Source: Candidatus Peregrinibacteria bacterium (lineage in GTDB: Bacteria > Patescibacteriota > Gracilibacteria > CAIRYL01 > GCA-016699755). Taken from it: a stretch of DNA of 64,000 nucleotides. Made by a program: the position numbers and the translations under genes. This document shows, in pieces, positions 17,869 through 26,945 of this stretch. The DNA lies in NCBI GenBank assembly GCA_016699755.1, contig CP065009.1:496001-560000 (forward strand). The letters are read 5' to 3'. The notes below the pieces were generated by a model that was given only the letters and a program-made list of their open reading frames with translations, searched no databases and was not told the origin of the DNA. The first letter of the stretch is position 1. Each line of letters begins with the position of its first letter.

Positions 17869-19154
17869 ATCAAAAAGAAGATGCTTCCCCCAAAGGAAAG
17901 CACAAGAATCGTTATAAAAAATATGTGTCGGAAGAGAAATCGAGAACCAAAAAGGAAAACAATTCCCGTTTTGACGAGTGTGTTTACTGCAACAGCGAGA
18001 AGTAATGTTTGCGCGGCAATTTCTACCGGAACTTCTTTTGTTCCAGCAAGGTTCGACATAGCGAGGGTAATGGCATCCACATCCGTGAGCCCTGCAATGG
18101 CTCCTGTGGCGAGTAGTCCGGCATCGGCAAAGAGAATGGATATTTTTTCGGAAAGCAGGAGAACAAGAAGAAAAAAGAGCCCAAAAGAGAGCGCAGATTT
18201 CATTTGGAATGGTTGACGCACTTCTACTGGAGCGTTTTGAGAAACATCAACTCGCTTTCTTCGAAAAAAGAAAAAAACAACAACTCCCAAAAGAAAGAGT
18301 CCCATACTGGCAAGTGGAGGGGCGACATGGAGAAGAAGGGCACTTTTTTCTTGTGCGACAATGGAAATTTCAAAAATTACTCGAAAGAACATAAGCGAAG
18401 ATGCGAGCAAAATCGGGAGCAGAAACATATTCACCTCCTTTTTTCCTTTCGATTCTTGTGCCACGCCTACCGTGACGGCAGTAGAAGAAATAAAACCACC
18501 AACAATTCCAGAAAGCAGAAGACTGCTATCATTCCGAAAAAATTTCGAAAGAAAATATCCAATAAAACGAATAGCAACGACCAGCACAACCATCAGCCAT
18601 ACGGTTTGTGGTCGCCAATCGAAAAATCCAAAGGGGTCTGTCCAATGTGCGGGAAGGAGTGGAAGTACAACTGCCGAAATAATGAGAAACTTTAGAATAA
18701 GAAGTATTTCTTCGGTTTTCATGTTTTTCGCAAGCCGATGCAAACCAGTTTTCATAGTGAGGAGTCCTGTGAAAAGAATGCTCACTGAAATAGCGAGAAG
18801 GGTTTGTTCCATTGCGACAAGAATGCCAACACAAAAACTGGCAAGAAGCGAAAACTCAGAAGTGAGTCCAAAGCGTTTTTGGAAAAATCCCACAAAAATA
18901 TGAGTAGAAAGCGAAAAAGAAATTGCTGAAACAAAAAGAAGAATAAGCGGAATAAGCGATTCAGTTATTTCTGAAAGAAAAAATCCGAGAAACCCAAGCG
19001 CTCCCATCATAGAATAGGTTCGCAATCCTCCGAGCTGTTTGTCGAACGGATCATCTTTACTCTGAAGACGTATTTCTCGCTCTAGTCCGATAAGCCCCGA
19101 AAGTCCTGCGGCAGTAAGAAATGAAATAAGAATAGTGGCAAAGTTTTCTGTCAC
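17865..19154 (-). CDS. MgtC/DUF4010-family membrane protein
   Basis: Integral membrane protein of 429 residues. The N-terminal module is MgtC/SapB-like: FLTAAGLSGLIGLEREIR, then GGLRTYSMMGALGFLGFF, and further spans to about residue 140. A DUF4010-like C-terminal module follows, with conserved FISSTAVTVGVA and a later GLTDVDAITLAMSNLAG. About ten to twelve spans are visible. MgtC proteins influence magnesium homeostasis and ATP synthase activity in some bacteria; DUF4010 is uncharacterised. It starts with GTG at 19154 (GTGACAGAA), there being no better ATG nearby. It is transcribed alone or downstream of the secreted protein gene. Confidence 0.88.
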   Translation of the reverse strand: MTENFATILISFLTAAGLSGLIGLEREIRLQSKDDPFDKQLGGLRTYSMMGALGFLGFFLSEITESLIPLILLFVSAISFSLSTHIFVGFFQKRFGLTSEFSLLASFCVGILVAMEQTLLAISVSILFTGLLTMKTGLHRLAKNMKTEEILLILKFLIISAVVLPLLPAHWTDPFGFFDWRPQTVWLMVVLVVAIRFIGYFLSKFFRNDSSLLLSGIVGGFISSTAVTVGVAQESKGKKEVNMFLLPILLASSLMFFRVIFEISIVAQEKSALLLHVAPPLASMGLFLLGVVVFFFFRRKRVDVSQNAPVEVRQPFQMKSALSFGLFFLLVLLLSEKISILFADAGLLATGAIAGLTDVDAITLAMSNLAGTKEVPVEIAAQTLLLAVAVNTLVKTGIVFLFGSRFLFRHIFFITILVLSFGGSIFFLI

Positions 19155-19217
19155 GATGAAAAAAATCCCTCTATTCTATCATTTCTTTCGGAAGATTTCC
19201 ATGGAGAAGCAGAAACA

Positions 19218-21506
19218 TTATTCTATGAATCCTATTTCAACGCCAATTCTTTCTCTTTTTGCGGGCAAAAAGGAGAATGAGAAATCTGTTTCAAAGCAAG
19301 ATGGAATTTCTTCTGCACGAAAAAAGACGGTAAAAAGAGAAATTGGTTTTCCGTTGAGCATCCAACGAATGTGTGTACGAATATCTTCTGCTGAAGCGAG
19401 TTGCAACAGGAATGAATGTTCTCCCCATATTTTTTGTTGCAATTCTGCGCGCAGAGCTTTTTTTTCTTCAACATCTAAGCCTGCGTGTTCTGCAAAACCT
19501 TCTTCAAAACGAGAAAGCGTTTCTGGCGAGACACACCAAAGCTGTTCTGAAAAATGAATTTCTGATTTTTTGAAGAAGTCATAGCGATAAAAAATCTGAT
19601 CCTTTTCTCCTTTTTTCATCATCCAACCTTCAGTTCCTTTTTCGAACGAGTGATCAGAAAAAGTTATGGTGGCTTCTTGAAAATTTGGTGTCAAAATTCC
19701 TTCCACTTCTGGTTGCAAAAGAAGGCGCGGAGAAGTACCTGTGACATAATCGAATCCACAAAAGTTATTTTCAATGTTTCCTTGGAAAGAAAAATTTTCC
19801 AAAAATGATCTGTCATCCATAACAATGCATTCATTTGTTTCGAGTTTCCCTGTCCAAAAAGCGAGGATATCGAGAAGATCATCTGTCCATTTTTCTTCAT
19901 TAAGAAGAGTCACTTCTGCTCGGCACTCAAAGAGAGATTCTTCTTCTTTGAGTGTGTATTCAGTTGTTCCTATGGAAGGAGTAATAGTGATATTTCCCGT
20001 TTCAATATTTGCTTTTTTCGAAAAAGAGGTGCTATTTGGACTCAATGTGGCGGAAGTCGCAGTTCCCCAGTTAATTCTATACCGAAGAGAGTAATTAGTA
20101 TCGGAAAGTGTTTCGACCTTGAGAAAACAACCGGTACTCGTTGGCTCCGATTCGGGAAAAGAGGCGGTTTCGAAAGAAAGAGCTTCTTCTGAAACAGGGG
20201 GGAATATCTCCCTTACTGTGGAGGTACTGACATCTGAGGGGAGAAACAAGAGGGAAAAAATTTCTGAAGCGGCGGAAGATTTTTCTGCTTCGGAAGTATT
20301 TTTGAGAAGAAGAGTGTGTATACTCTGAATCATTGTTTTTGTTTCTTCGGAATACACTCCTGTGGTATCTAAAAAAGCATCAATGAGATTTTCTCGAGAA
20401 ATACTTTCGAGCCCTTTCTGTGAGCCACCTATGTTTGTATTTCCCAAAAGAAAACGTTTCAGTCCTTCCGCAAGAATTGTTTTTTGAACAATGGTTTTAA
20501 GATCTTTTTGTGATGCTCCTATAGTAGGTTCTGTTTTTGCATAGAATGTATGGATTCCAGGGGTTCTTCCAATAATAACTGCCGCACTCGGAACACTCTT
20601 AAAATTATCAGAAAGAATATTCGAGTTTGGAGCATTTGCTGGATCGAGAAATTTTACTCCTACCATCTTTTCTTCGGAACATACAACAGGGCAGGTATCA
20701 TCCTCTTCATTTGACCCAGCTCCTTTTACCTGAACAAGAGTCATTTCATTATTGGTTCCCACAAAAAATTTTTGACCAGAAAAAGAACGCTGTGCTTCTT
20801 CCCACGAGAGTGGGGTTTTGTAATACGCATCAATTACGACATCTTTTCCAATGAGTGACCAGAGAAGAGTGCTATATATTTCCGTTTGAAAAAAACCATT
20901 TTCATCGGCGTATCCCGCAGGAATACAAATTCCAGAATTTGGTGGAGATAAGGTATTTGATTTAGATTTTTTTTCTTCAAAGAGGTAGACCTGCACTTCA
21001 GAATACTGTCCTGCTGTTCCGCTAATTTTTTGAAGCTCTCCTTCTATAAGCTCCATTATTCCTGTTGGTTTTGTAATAATTGCTCGTTGCCACGCATAGC
21101 CATCACTCCCAGGAACAATATATTCTTGTCGCCAATCAGTGACGGTATGAGAGGTAATATCTGTATAACAATCACTCGGAATGTGAACACTGATCGTGCT
21201 GGTTGCGGTTTGGGAAGTATCTGCAGTATCGGTCACGGTGAGTATTGCGGTTCCCTCAAAAAATCCAATTGTTGGTGAGCACGATTCCCCAGGACTGGTG
21301 CAGAATGGTCCAAGAGTAATACCCGTCCCTCCAGAAGAAAGGGAAAATGTATACGAACCAGAGCCACCCGAAATGGTAATAGTCTCAATTTTTTTTCCGG
21401 CAAATACATCTTGTGTTTCTGGAGAAAGCGTCATTCCAAAGGTAATTGGCGGAAGAGCAAAAATGCCAAGTATCGCGCAAAAAAAGGCAAAAAAAGAGGT
21501 CTTCAT
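19218..21506 (-). CDS. Secreted Ig-like repeat protein of unknown function
   Basis: A 762-residue exported protein. A signal peptide is clear (KTSFFAFFCAILGIFALPP, cleavage near residue 24). An Ig-like beta domain follows (TLSPETQDVFAGKKIETITI, then GSGSYTFSLSSGGTGI), resembling He_PIG/cadherin-like domains. The middle is a Ser/Thr/Glu-rich helical stretch. A second beta domain occurs near 470-555 (SLRYRINWGTATSATLSPNS), resembling PKD-type folds. The start overlaps the gltX stop by 4 bases. Cysteine pairs suggest disulphides outside the membrane. Likely cell-surface or periplasmic; ligand unknown. Confidence 0.78.
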   Translation of the reverse strand: MKTSFFAFFCAILGIFALPPITFGMTLSPETQDVFAGKKIETITISGGSGSYTFSLSSGGTGITLGPFCTSPGESCSPTIGFFEGTAILTVTDTADTSQTATSTISVHIPSDCYTDITSHTVTDWRQEYIVPGSDGYAWQRAIITKPTGIMELIEGELQKISGTAGQYSEVQVYLFEEKKSKSNTLSPPNSGICIPAGYADENGFFQTEIYSTLLWSLIGKDVVIDAYYKTPLSWEEAQRSFSGQKFFVGTNNEMTLVQVKGAGSNEEDDTCPVVCSEEKMVGVKFLDPANAPNSNILSDNFKSVPSAAVIIGRTPGIHTFYAKTEPTIGASQKDLKTIVQKTILAEGLKRFLLGNTNIGGSQKGLESISRENLIDAFLDTTGVYSEETKTMIQSIHTLLLKNTSEAEKSSAASEIFSLLFLPSDVSTSTVREIFPPVSEEALSFETASFPESEPTSTGCFLKVETLSDTNYSLRYRINWGTATSATLSPNSTSFSKKANIETGNITITPSIGTTEYTLKEEESLFECRAEVTLLNEEKWTDDLLDILAFWTGKLETNECIVMDDRSFLENFSFQGNIENNFCGFDYVTGTSPRLLLQPEVEGILTPNFQEATITFSDHSFEKGTEGWMMKKGEKDQIFYRYDFFKKSEIHFSEQLWCVSPETLSRFEEGFAEHAGLDVEEKKALRAELQQKIWGEHSFLLQLASAEDIRTHIRWMLNGKPISLFTVFFRAEEIPSCFETDFSFSFLPAKRERIGVEIGFIE

Positions 21507-22978
21507 GGATGATGGGAGGAAAAGGAGGCGAGGGCAATACGTATTCGCACAATACTTCGGGATTTTCCAAGTGCATCGAGTATTTCAAATGCTCCCGGAG
21601 AAAAAGCTTCTCCAGTAATAGCAACCCGAATAGGCCAGAGAATTTCTCCGTTTTTGTGTCCTCGTTCCCGAATTTCTGTAAGGAGAATTTGCTCAATCGT
21701 ATCTCGATTCCACGAGTCCTCTGGAATGCTTTCGAGTATGGGAAGAAAGGTTTCGAGCGCATTTTGAGCAGAAGATTCATCAACCTTCATTTTTTGATGC
21801 GGAAACTGTTCAGGCTTTACGGAAAAGCGCTCTTCTGGAAGAAAAAAGAATTGCAGAAGACTGGGAAGTTCTCCGAGTGTCTTGAGGCGTTCATGAACAA
21901 GCAAAAGAGTTTTTTGAAAAAATTCATCTCCAAACTGTTTCCGTCCCTCTACAAAAAGCGGATCAGAAATAAGGAATGGTTCTGCGAGTTTTTTGAGTTC
22001 CAGAATTGTTTTTTGTCGAAGATACACTCCATTCATCCACGTGAGCCGATCAATATCAAATATAGCTCCTCCTTTTTGCACCCGATCAAGAGAAAAAACT
22101 TCCGTCAGTTCTTCTAGGGAAAAAATTTCTTTTTCATCCGCCGTATTCCAGCCAAGAAGCGCAAGATAATTTAAAAGTGCTTCTGGCAAAAATCCCTCTG
22201 CCAAAAAATCATCTACCGAAACCTTGTTTTTTCGTTTGCTCAATTTTGAGCGATCAGTATTGAGAATAAGCGGAAGATGCGCAAATGCTGGTGTTTTCCA
22301 CCCAAATGCTTCAAAAATCAGAATTTGCTTTGGAGTATTGCTAATATGATCTTCTCCACGAATGATATGGGTGATGTTCATATCGTGATCATCTACCACA
22401 ACTGCAAAATTGTAGAGTGCTGTTTCAAGAGTTTTGGCAATAACAAAATCCGAAAGTTCCCGAACATGAATAGAAACTTCTCCGCGCACAAGATCGGAAA
22501 ATGGTATTTCTCCTCTTTCTTGAGGAACGCGAAAACGGATGACCGATGATTCTCCCCGTGCAATACGTGCTTGTGTTTCTTCTGCAGAAAGCATTCCGCA
22601 TTTCCCCGAATATCGTGGAGGAAGTTTCTTTTGTTCTTGCTCTTCGCGTTCTGTCGCCAATTCTTCGGGCGTACAAAAGCAGTGATATGCTTTTTTTTCT
22701 TCTAAAAGTTGTTCGAGATGCTTTTGATACAGCGCTGTACGCTCCGTTTGGTAATAAGGTCCTTCATTCCATACTATTCCCATTTTAGTAAGTCCCGAGA
22801 GAATATTCTCTTCGTATTCTTTCGTGCTTCGTTCGCGATCGGTGTCTTCGAACCGAAAAATTATTTTTCCACCATGTTTTTTTGCAAATAGGTAATTGTA
22901 AAGACATGTGCGGACAGTCCCAATATGTAAGAGTCCTGTAGGACTCGGAGGAAAGCGAACAATAACAGCATCACTCAT
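21503..22978 (-). CDS. gltX: Glutamate--tRNA ligase (GltX)
   Basis: Charges tRNA-Glu, and perhaps tRNA-Gln, with glutamate. The HIGH-type motif is PSPTGLLHIGTVRTCLYNYL at residues 10-29 and the KMSKS-type loop is DRSKLSKRKN near 242-251. The length is 491 residues, typical for bacterial GltX. The frame continues upstream to 23149 through the tRNA-Leu gene, but ATG at 22978 (MSDAVIVRFPPSPTG) fits the family. It is followed by the secreted protein gene with a 4-base overlap. Confidence 0.96.
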   Translation of the reverse strand: MSDAVIVRFPPSPTGLLHIGTVRTCLYNYLFAKKHGGKIIFRFEDTDRERSTKEYEENILSGLTKMGIVWNEGPYYQTERTALYQKHLEQLLEEKKAYHCFCTPEELATEREEQEQKKLPPRYSGKCGMLSAEETQARIARGESSVIRFRVPQERGEIPFSDLVRGEVSIHVRELSDFVIAKTLETALYNFAVVVDDHDMNITHIIRGEDHISNTPKQILIFEAFGWKTPAFAHLPLILNTDRSKLSKRKNKVSVDDFLAEGFLPEALLNYLALLGWNTADEKEIFSLEELTEVFSLDRVQKGGAIFDIDRLTWMNGVYLRQKTILELKKLAEPFLISDPLFVEGRKQFGDEFFQKTLLLVHERLKTLGELPSLLQFFFLPEERFSVKPEQFPHQKMKVDESSAQNALETFLPILESIPEDSWNRDTIEQILLTEIRERGHKNGEILWPIRVAITGEAFSPGAFEILDALGKSRSIVRIRIALASFSSHHP

Positions 22979-23051
22979 TTTTTTCTGGAGAAAAAACAAA
23001 AGAAAAATACCAAAAAAGCGAAAAAGGTGATATGATTTCTTTTGGAAGTGC

Positions 23052-23136
23052 GCCGGGGTGGCGGAACTGGCAGACGCGCATGGCTTAGAACCATGTGGGG
23101 AATCCCGTGAGAGTTCGAGTCTCTCCCTCGGCACCA
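23052..23136 (+). tRNA. tRNA-Leu (anticodon UAG)
   Basis: An 85-nt type II tRNA with acceptor GCCGGGG pairing to CCTCGGC (one G-T), the leucine-style D-arm GGCGGAACTGGCAGACGC, anticodon stem CATGG/CCATG around loop CTTAGAA (anticodon TAG), a long variable arm, TTCGAGT and an encoded CCA end. It lies divergent from gltX. Confidence 0.95.
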
Positions 23137-23234
23137 TGAAGATATTCACTTTTGTTTTTTGGGAAAATAATCAGCGTAAGAATCTGGAAAAAGAGGGCTG
23201 GCGTTTTTTCAAAAAAAACGAAATACTAACGTAC

Positions 23235-23324
23235 GGAGGGATGGCAGAGTGGTCGATCGCGACGGTCTTGAAAACCGTTAGGTCCGCAAGGATCTCCAGG
23301 GTTCGAATCCCTGTCCCTCCGCCA
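23235..23324 (+). tRNA. tRNA-Ser (anticodon UGA)
   Basis: A 90-nt type II tRNA. Acceptor GGAGGGA pairs with TCCCTCC, followed by G and an encoded CCA. The anticodon stem ACGGT/ACCGT encloses loop CTTGAAA (anticodon TGA). A long variable arm and the serine-style D-arm ATGGCAGAGTGG support serine. A terminator-like hairpin follows. Confidence 0.95.
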
Positions 23325-23336
23325 GAACGTAATTTT

Positions 23337-23374
23337 CAAAACAACCCATTCCTCCAAGGAGAATGGGTTGTTTG
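23337..23374 (+). terminator. Rho-independent terminator after tRNA-Ser
   Basis: An inverted repeat CAACCCATT / AATGGGTTG with short CCTCC/GGAG pairing towards the loop, followed by TGTTTG. It lies 12 bases after the tRNA end and probably ends the two-tRNA transcript. Confidence 0.65.
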
Positions 23375-23471
23375 AGTGTGAGCGTCTTAGATAAAATACC
23401 TTCTTCATTCCTCATCCACAGGAAGGAATGTTTTATAGGGAAAACATTTTCCATTTTTTTGGAAGCTTCGT

Positions 23472-23585
23472 ATGCGAAGAGCTATTACAGAACATATTGG
23501 TTTTGAGCACATACGCTCCGGTAAAAAAAGTACTGTTATCGTCAATGAAAACAGAACGGTCTTTGAAATAAAAATAGAAACCTAA
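23472..23585 (+). CDS. Possible 37-residue small protein
   Basis: An ATG at 23472 opens MRRAITEHIGFEHIRSGKKS and ends at a TAA at 23583-23585. The composition is protein-like and ends in a beta-like stretch (TVIVNENRTVFEIKIET), but there is no clear Shine-Dalgarno site, no family match and it overlaps the tspO stop by a few bases. It is as likely to be chance as real. Confidence 0.22.
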   Translation: MRRAITEHIGFEHIRSGKKSTVIVNENRTVFEIKIET

Positions 23586-23971
23586 AGATTCAAATAAGTA
23601 ATCGTTAACTGTAAAACCGATGCGAAGATTACCCAAAAAAGGTATGGAATATTCGCATAGGTCACCCAACGAGAATAGGGATAAATGGCAAACAAAAACC
23701 AGAAAAGTGTTCCTAAAACCAAGAGAATATCAACTGCAGAAAGAAGGTTGTTTTTGAGCCCAAATTGAATTGGAGTAAACAAAAGGTTAAAAAGAAGATT
23801 CAGAACAAATGGAACAAGGACACAAAAAGAAATTTTCTTTTTCGAGAAAAGCAAAAAGACATATCCAAAAGTAATGCCAATAATAATGTAGAGAACCGTC
23901 CATACAGGACCAAAAAGGGAGGAAGGTGGAGCCCATTCGGGTTTTATGAGTTCGGCATACCAAGTGTTCAT
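23582..23971 (-). CDS. tspO: TspO/MBR-family membrane protein
   Basis: A five-span membrane protein of the tryptophan-rich sensory/peripheral benzodiazepine receptor family, which binds porphyrins and related ligands. Hallmarks are WYAELIKPEWAPPSSLFGPV with WTVLY in the first loop and span, and the P-x-Q motif in LLFTPIQFGLKNN. ATG at 23971 gives 129 residues, slightly short of the usual 150-160. An upstream in-frame start at 24046 adds a non-conserved extension. It begins 10 bp after the preceding gene on the same strand, suggesting a pair. Confidence 0.88.
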   Translation of the reverse strand: MNTWYAELIKPEWAPPSSLFGPVWTVLYIIIGITFGYVFLLFSKKKISFCVLVPFVLNLLFNLLFTPIQFGLKNNLLSAVDILLVLGTLFWFLFAIYPYSRWVTYANIPYLFWVIFASVLQLTITYLNL

Positions 23972-23981
23972 GTGGAAAGGT

Positions 23982-24485
23982 TTATATGTTGCGACTGTCG
24001 TATGCCCAATGCAATAATGCTTGCCTTTGTTTCGGACGGCAATCAAGAATTTTTAGGGGACAATTCTTTTTTATAGCTCCAACATGGCGACGCATTGCCT
24101 TCCAGCGAGATATCTGTCTACGATCTTCTTCTGGCATTCTTCTTCCATGGTAATATCGACAATACCACTGAAACCAACCTCTTGGATCTGCTGGATGTAT
24201 CCAGCCTTTTTTCTGCCAAACATTAAGAGGAAGAGAGGCATCTACCTGAAAAAAATTGAGCTTCGGATTTTTTCCTTCTGGAGAGAGTTTTGCATTCTGA
24301 AACCATGATAGTGGAAATTCATGTATACAATCGGTCATATATTTCCCGCCAAAAATCCCAAGTTCAAGCATTTGTTTTGGGGTAAGTTCTGGCAGAAATT
24401 CTGGACTAAAATTTTCTCCGATCGGCTCCAAAAGGTAATAAAACCCTTTCTGCATTTTGTCATCGATTATGATTTTCTTATGCAT
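23982..24485 (-). CDS. Conserved protein of unknown function (GWFQWYCRYYHGRR motif)
   Basis: A 167-residue protein from ATG at 24485 (MHKKIIIDDKMQ); a start at M11 is also possible. The central GWFQWYCRYYHGRRMPEEDR, followed by RRHVGAIKK, is a motif I associate with an uncharacterised family seen in diverse bacteria, fungi and plants. The motif is rich in aromatic and basic residues, which could suit nucleic-acid or phosphate binding. It lies between a tRNA-Leu gene upstream and tspO downstream on the same strand. The longer frame to 24581 overlaps the tRNA and is not used. No function is assigned. Confidence 0.7.
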   Translation of the reverse strand: MHKKIIIDDKMQKGFYYLLEPIGENFSPEFLPELTPKQMLELGIFGGKYMTDCIHEFPLSWFQNAKLSPEGKNPKLNFFQVDASLPLNVWQKKGWIHPADPRGWFQWYCRYYHGRRMPEEDRRQISRWKAMRRHVGAIKKNCPLKILDCRPKQRQALLHWAYDSRNI

Positions 24486-24522
24486 TATCCCAAAAAAACA
24501 CGCTGGGGTTTTATGAAAAATT

Positions 24523-24609
24523 TGGTGCCGACGAGAGGACTCGAACCTCCACGAGAGAACTCTCACATGCGTCTGAGGCATGCGCGTCTACCGGTTTCGC
24601 CACATCGGC
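24523..24609 (-). tRNA. tRNA-Leu (anticodon CAG)
   Basis: An 87-nt type II tRNA on the minus strand. Acceptor GCCGATG pairs with CGTCGGC and the CCA end is encoded. Anticodon stem CATGC/GCATG encloses loop CTCAGAC (anticodon CAG). The leucine D-arm GGCGAAACCGGTAGACGC and a long variable arm are present. It is the second leucine tRNA within 1.6 kb, reading a different codon set. Confidence 0.95.
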
Positions 24610-24662
24610 ACTTGTGCAGGCATTTTCTCCAATTTCTTGGAGAGAAGCAAGGAAAACCTTGT

Positions 24663-26783
24663 TTAAAAGAGCGTTGGAAGCGGTATGTTTTTTTCTTTTT
24701 GTTTTTCCAAAAGATCATTGGGGATGAGCTTTTTGAATTCTGCTTCCGATAACAGGGGAATAGCAAGTTCTTCCGCCTTTTCTTTTTTGCTTCCCGCTTT
24801 TTCTCCGCAAAGCACCGCATCAGTCTGTTTACTCACAGAGCCAGTTGGCTCGGCGCCCATTTGTTCTAATAGTTCTTTAAGTTCGTCTCTCGTAAATTCC
24901 TCAAACGATCCGGTAATGGCTACTTTTTTCCCACTGAGAGAAGTGTGTATTGTTGGTTCATTTTTTTCTCCAAAAACAGTGAGACCTGCTTTTTTAAGAG
25001 CATCGACAAATACTCTGTTCTCCTCTTGATCAAAAAAACGTCGAATCGACTCTGCCACTCCCGAACCAATATCGAATACATTTTCCAGCTCTTCTGCAGA
25101 GGCATATTCAATGCGCTCTAGGTTTTTAAATGCCTTGACGAGTGATTTTGCGGTGCGCGGTCCAACAAGAGGAATCCCCAGCGCGGTGACAAGTCGCCAA
25201 AGTGGTTGTTGTTTTGCTTTTTCCAGTGCGTGGATAATGTTTTCCGCCTGCTTTTCTTTAAAGAGTGGAAGAGAGATGAGGTCTTCTTTTGTGAGGAGAA
25301 AGAGATCTGCGGCGTTTTGGATTCGTCCTTCATCAAGAAAAACCTGAATGCGCTCTGGACCAAGATGGGCAATATCGAGTCCGGCTTTACTACAAAAATA
25401 CGAAATTCGTCCAGAAATCTGTGCTGAACAGCTTCTGTTTTCGCATCGCAAGGCAACTTCCCCTTCTTTTTTCATGAGAAGAGAAGAGCATTTTGGACAC
25501 AGCGTAGGAATATTGAGGGGGATTTCTTTTCCCGTACGTTTCTCAGTTATAGGATAAAGAAGATGAGGAATAACATCTCCAGCGCGCTCCAAGAGAGCGG
25601 TGTCGCCAATACGAAAGTCTTTGTTTTGCACCTCATCAAAGTTATGGAGTGTTGCGCGTGAAATGGTGACGCCCTCAAGTTGTACCGGCGCTAATTCTGC
25701 CACAGGAGTAACAACTCCAGATCGTCCCACCTGAAACGTGATGCCGGTAATTTTAGCGTGCACCTGAATGGCAGGAAACTTGTAAGCAATTGCCCAACGC
25801 GGATGATGTCCCGTAGCACCTAAAAGACGTTGTACAGAAAAATCTTGTACTTTTATGACAATACCATCTGTTTCAAATGGATGGCGGTGCCGATTTTCTT
25901 CCGCATTTTTTGTGGTTTCAATAACTTCTGTAATATTTTTGCAAGAAACGGCAAGCGGAGAGGTGAAAAATCCAAAATCTTGAAGTGTTTTTTCTGACTT
26001 TTCTTGAGAGAGAAGTGGTTCTTTACGACCATCCACAAAAATCTCAAATGCGTAAAATGAGAGTGGTCTTTTTGCGGTGACACTTGTATCCAGCTGTCGT
26101 ACAGAGCCAGAAGCAGCATTCCGTGGGTTGGCAAATTCTGTTTCTCCGTTTTCCCGACGGTCTTCATTGAGTCGAGCAAAATCTGTCTTTGTCATAAGAA
26201 CTTCTCCTCGAATTTCCACTCTTTTTTTTTCGGGAATACTGAGGGGAATACTCCGAAGTGTTTTAAGATTTTCTGTAATATCTTCCCCAATTTCTCCATT
26301 TCCGCGTGTGGCACCTTGAACAAAAATTCCGTTTTCGTAGCACAGAGCAACACCAAGTCCGTCGAATTTGAGTTCCGCAAAATATGAAAGAGGGGGGGTA
26401 TCGCTCTCTTTTTCCAAAATATTGTGACAACGCGTTTCAAATTCTCGAAGATCATCCGCAGAAAACGCATTGGAGAGCGAGAGCATGGGGATGTGATGGG
26501 GAACTTTTTTGAGTTCCGATTGAATCACTGTGCCCGCACGGAGAGTAGGGGAATCGTTTTGTTGAAGATCTGGATAGCGCTCTTCCCATCTTTTGAGGAG
26601 TTCAAAAAGTCGATCAAATTCTGCATCTGAAATAATAGGATTTTCTTCTTCATAATATTTTTTTTGATGAAAAAGAAGAATCTTCACCAAATCGCCGATG
26701 TGTTTCTGTGCGGTTTTTTCCTCGGGATTTTCGGGAAGGGCGAGAAAAAAATTCCCAATGGCAATAGCTTCTTTGTGATTCAT
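24663..26783 (-). CDS. ligA: NAD-dependent DNA ligase (LigA)
   Basis: Seals nicks in replication and repair using NAD. The adenylated lysine is in ELKFDG (about residue 139). Further nucleotidyltransferase motifs (GATRGNGEIGEDITENL; EIRGEVLM) precede the OB fold. The four-cysteine zinc finger CPKCSSLL...CENRSC lies near 426-452. Helix-hairpin-helix repeats follow, and a BRCT domain ends the protein (LSGKKVAITGSFEEFTRDEL). From ATG at 26783 (MNHKEAIAIG) the length is 706 residues, normal for LigA. Confidence 0.97.
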   Translation of the reverse strand: MNHKEAIAIGNFFLALPENPEEKTAQKHIGDLVKILLFHQKKYYEEENPIISDAEFDRLFELLKRWEERYPDLQQNDSPTLRAGTVIQSELKKVPHHIPMLSLSNAFSADDLREFETRCHNILEKESDTPPLSYFAELKFDGLGVALCYENGIFVQGATRGNGEIGEDITENLKTLRSIPLSIPEKKRVEIRGEVLMTKTDFARLNEDRRENGETEFANPRNAASGSVRQLDTSVTAKRPLSFYAFEIFVDGRKEPLLSQEKSEKTLQDFGFFTSPLAVSCKNITEVIETTKNAEENRHRHPFETDGIVIKVQDFSVQRLLGATGHHPRWAIAYKFPAIQVHAKITGITFQVGRSGVVTPVAELAPVQLEGVTISRATLHNFDEVQNKDFRIGDTALLERAGDVIPHLLYPITEKRTGKEIPLNIPTLCPKCSSLLMKKEGEVALRCENRSCSAQISGRISYFCSKAGLDIAHLGPERIQVFLDEGRIQNAADLFLLTKEDLISLPLFKEKQAENIIHALEKAKQQPLWRLVTALGIPLVGPRTAKSLVKAFKNLERIEYASAEELENVFDIGSGVAESIRRFFDQEENRVFVDALKKAGLTVFGEKNEPTIHTSLSGKKVAITGSFEEFTRDELKELLEQMGAEPTGSVSKQTDAVLCGEKAGSKKEKAEELAIPLLSEAEFKKLIPNDLLEKQKEKNIPLPTLF

Positions 26784-26945
26784 GATGCAAAAGGGCTTAT
26801 AGATCTTGTTGCCAAATGCTACCAAAATCCCAAGACCAAGAAAAGATGTGACCCTTATGGTGTTTATCTTTTATTTGGTGTTGTTTCTGAATAATTCTAG
26901 TTGCCCTCATCCCTTGCTTGATCAAAAAAAAATCGGCAGAATGCG

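Noticed and set aside
22979..23149. Upstream extension of gltX to 23149
   Set aside because: It overlaps the tRNA-Leu gene on the other strand and adds residues not found in the family; the start at 22978 gives the normal enzyme.
23058..23375. Open frame running through tRNA-Leu and tRNA-Ser
   Set aside because: It lies inside two tRNA genes and the spacer between them; its protein sequence reflects tRNA bases.
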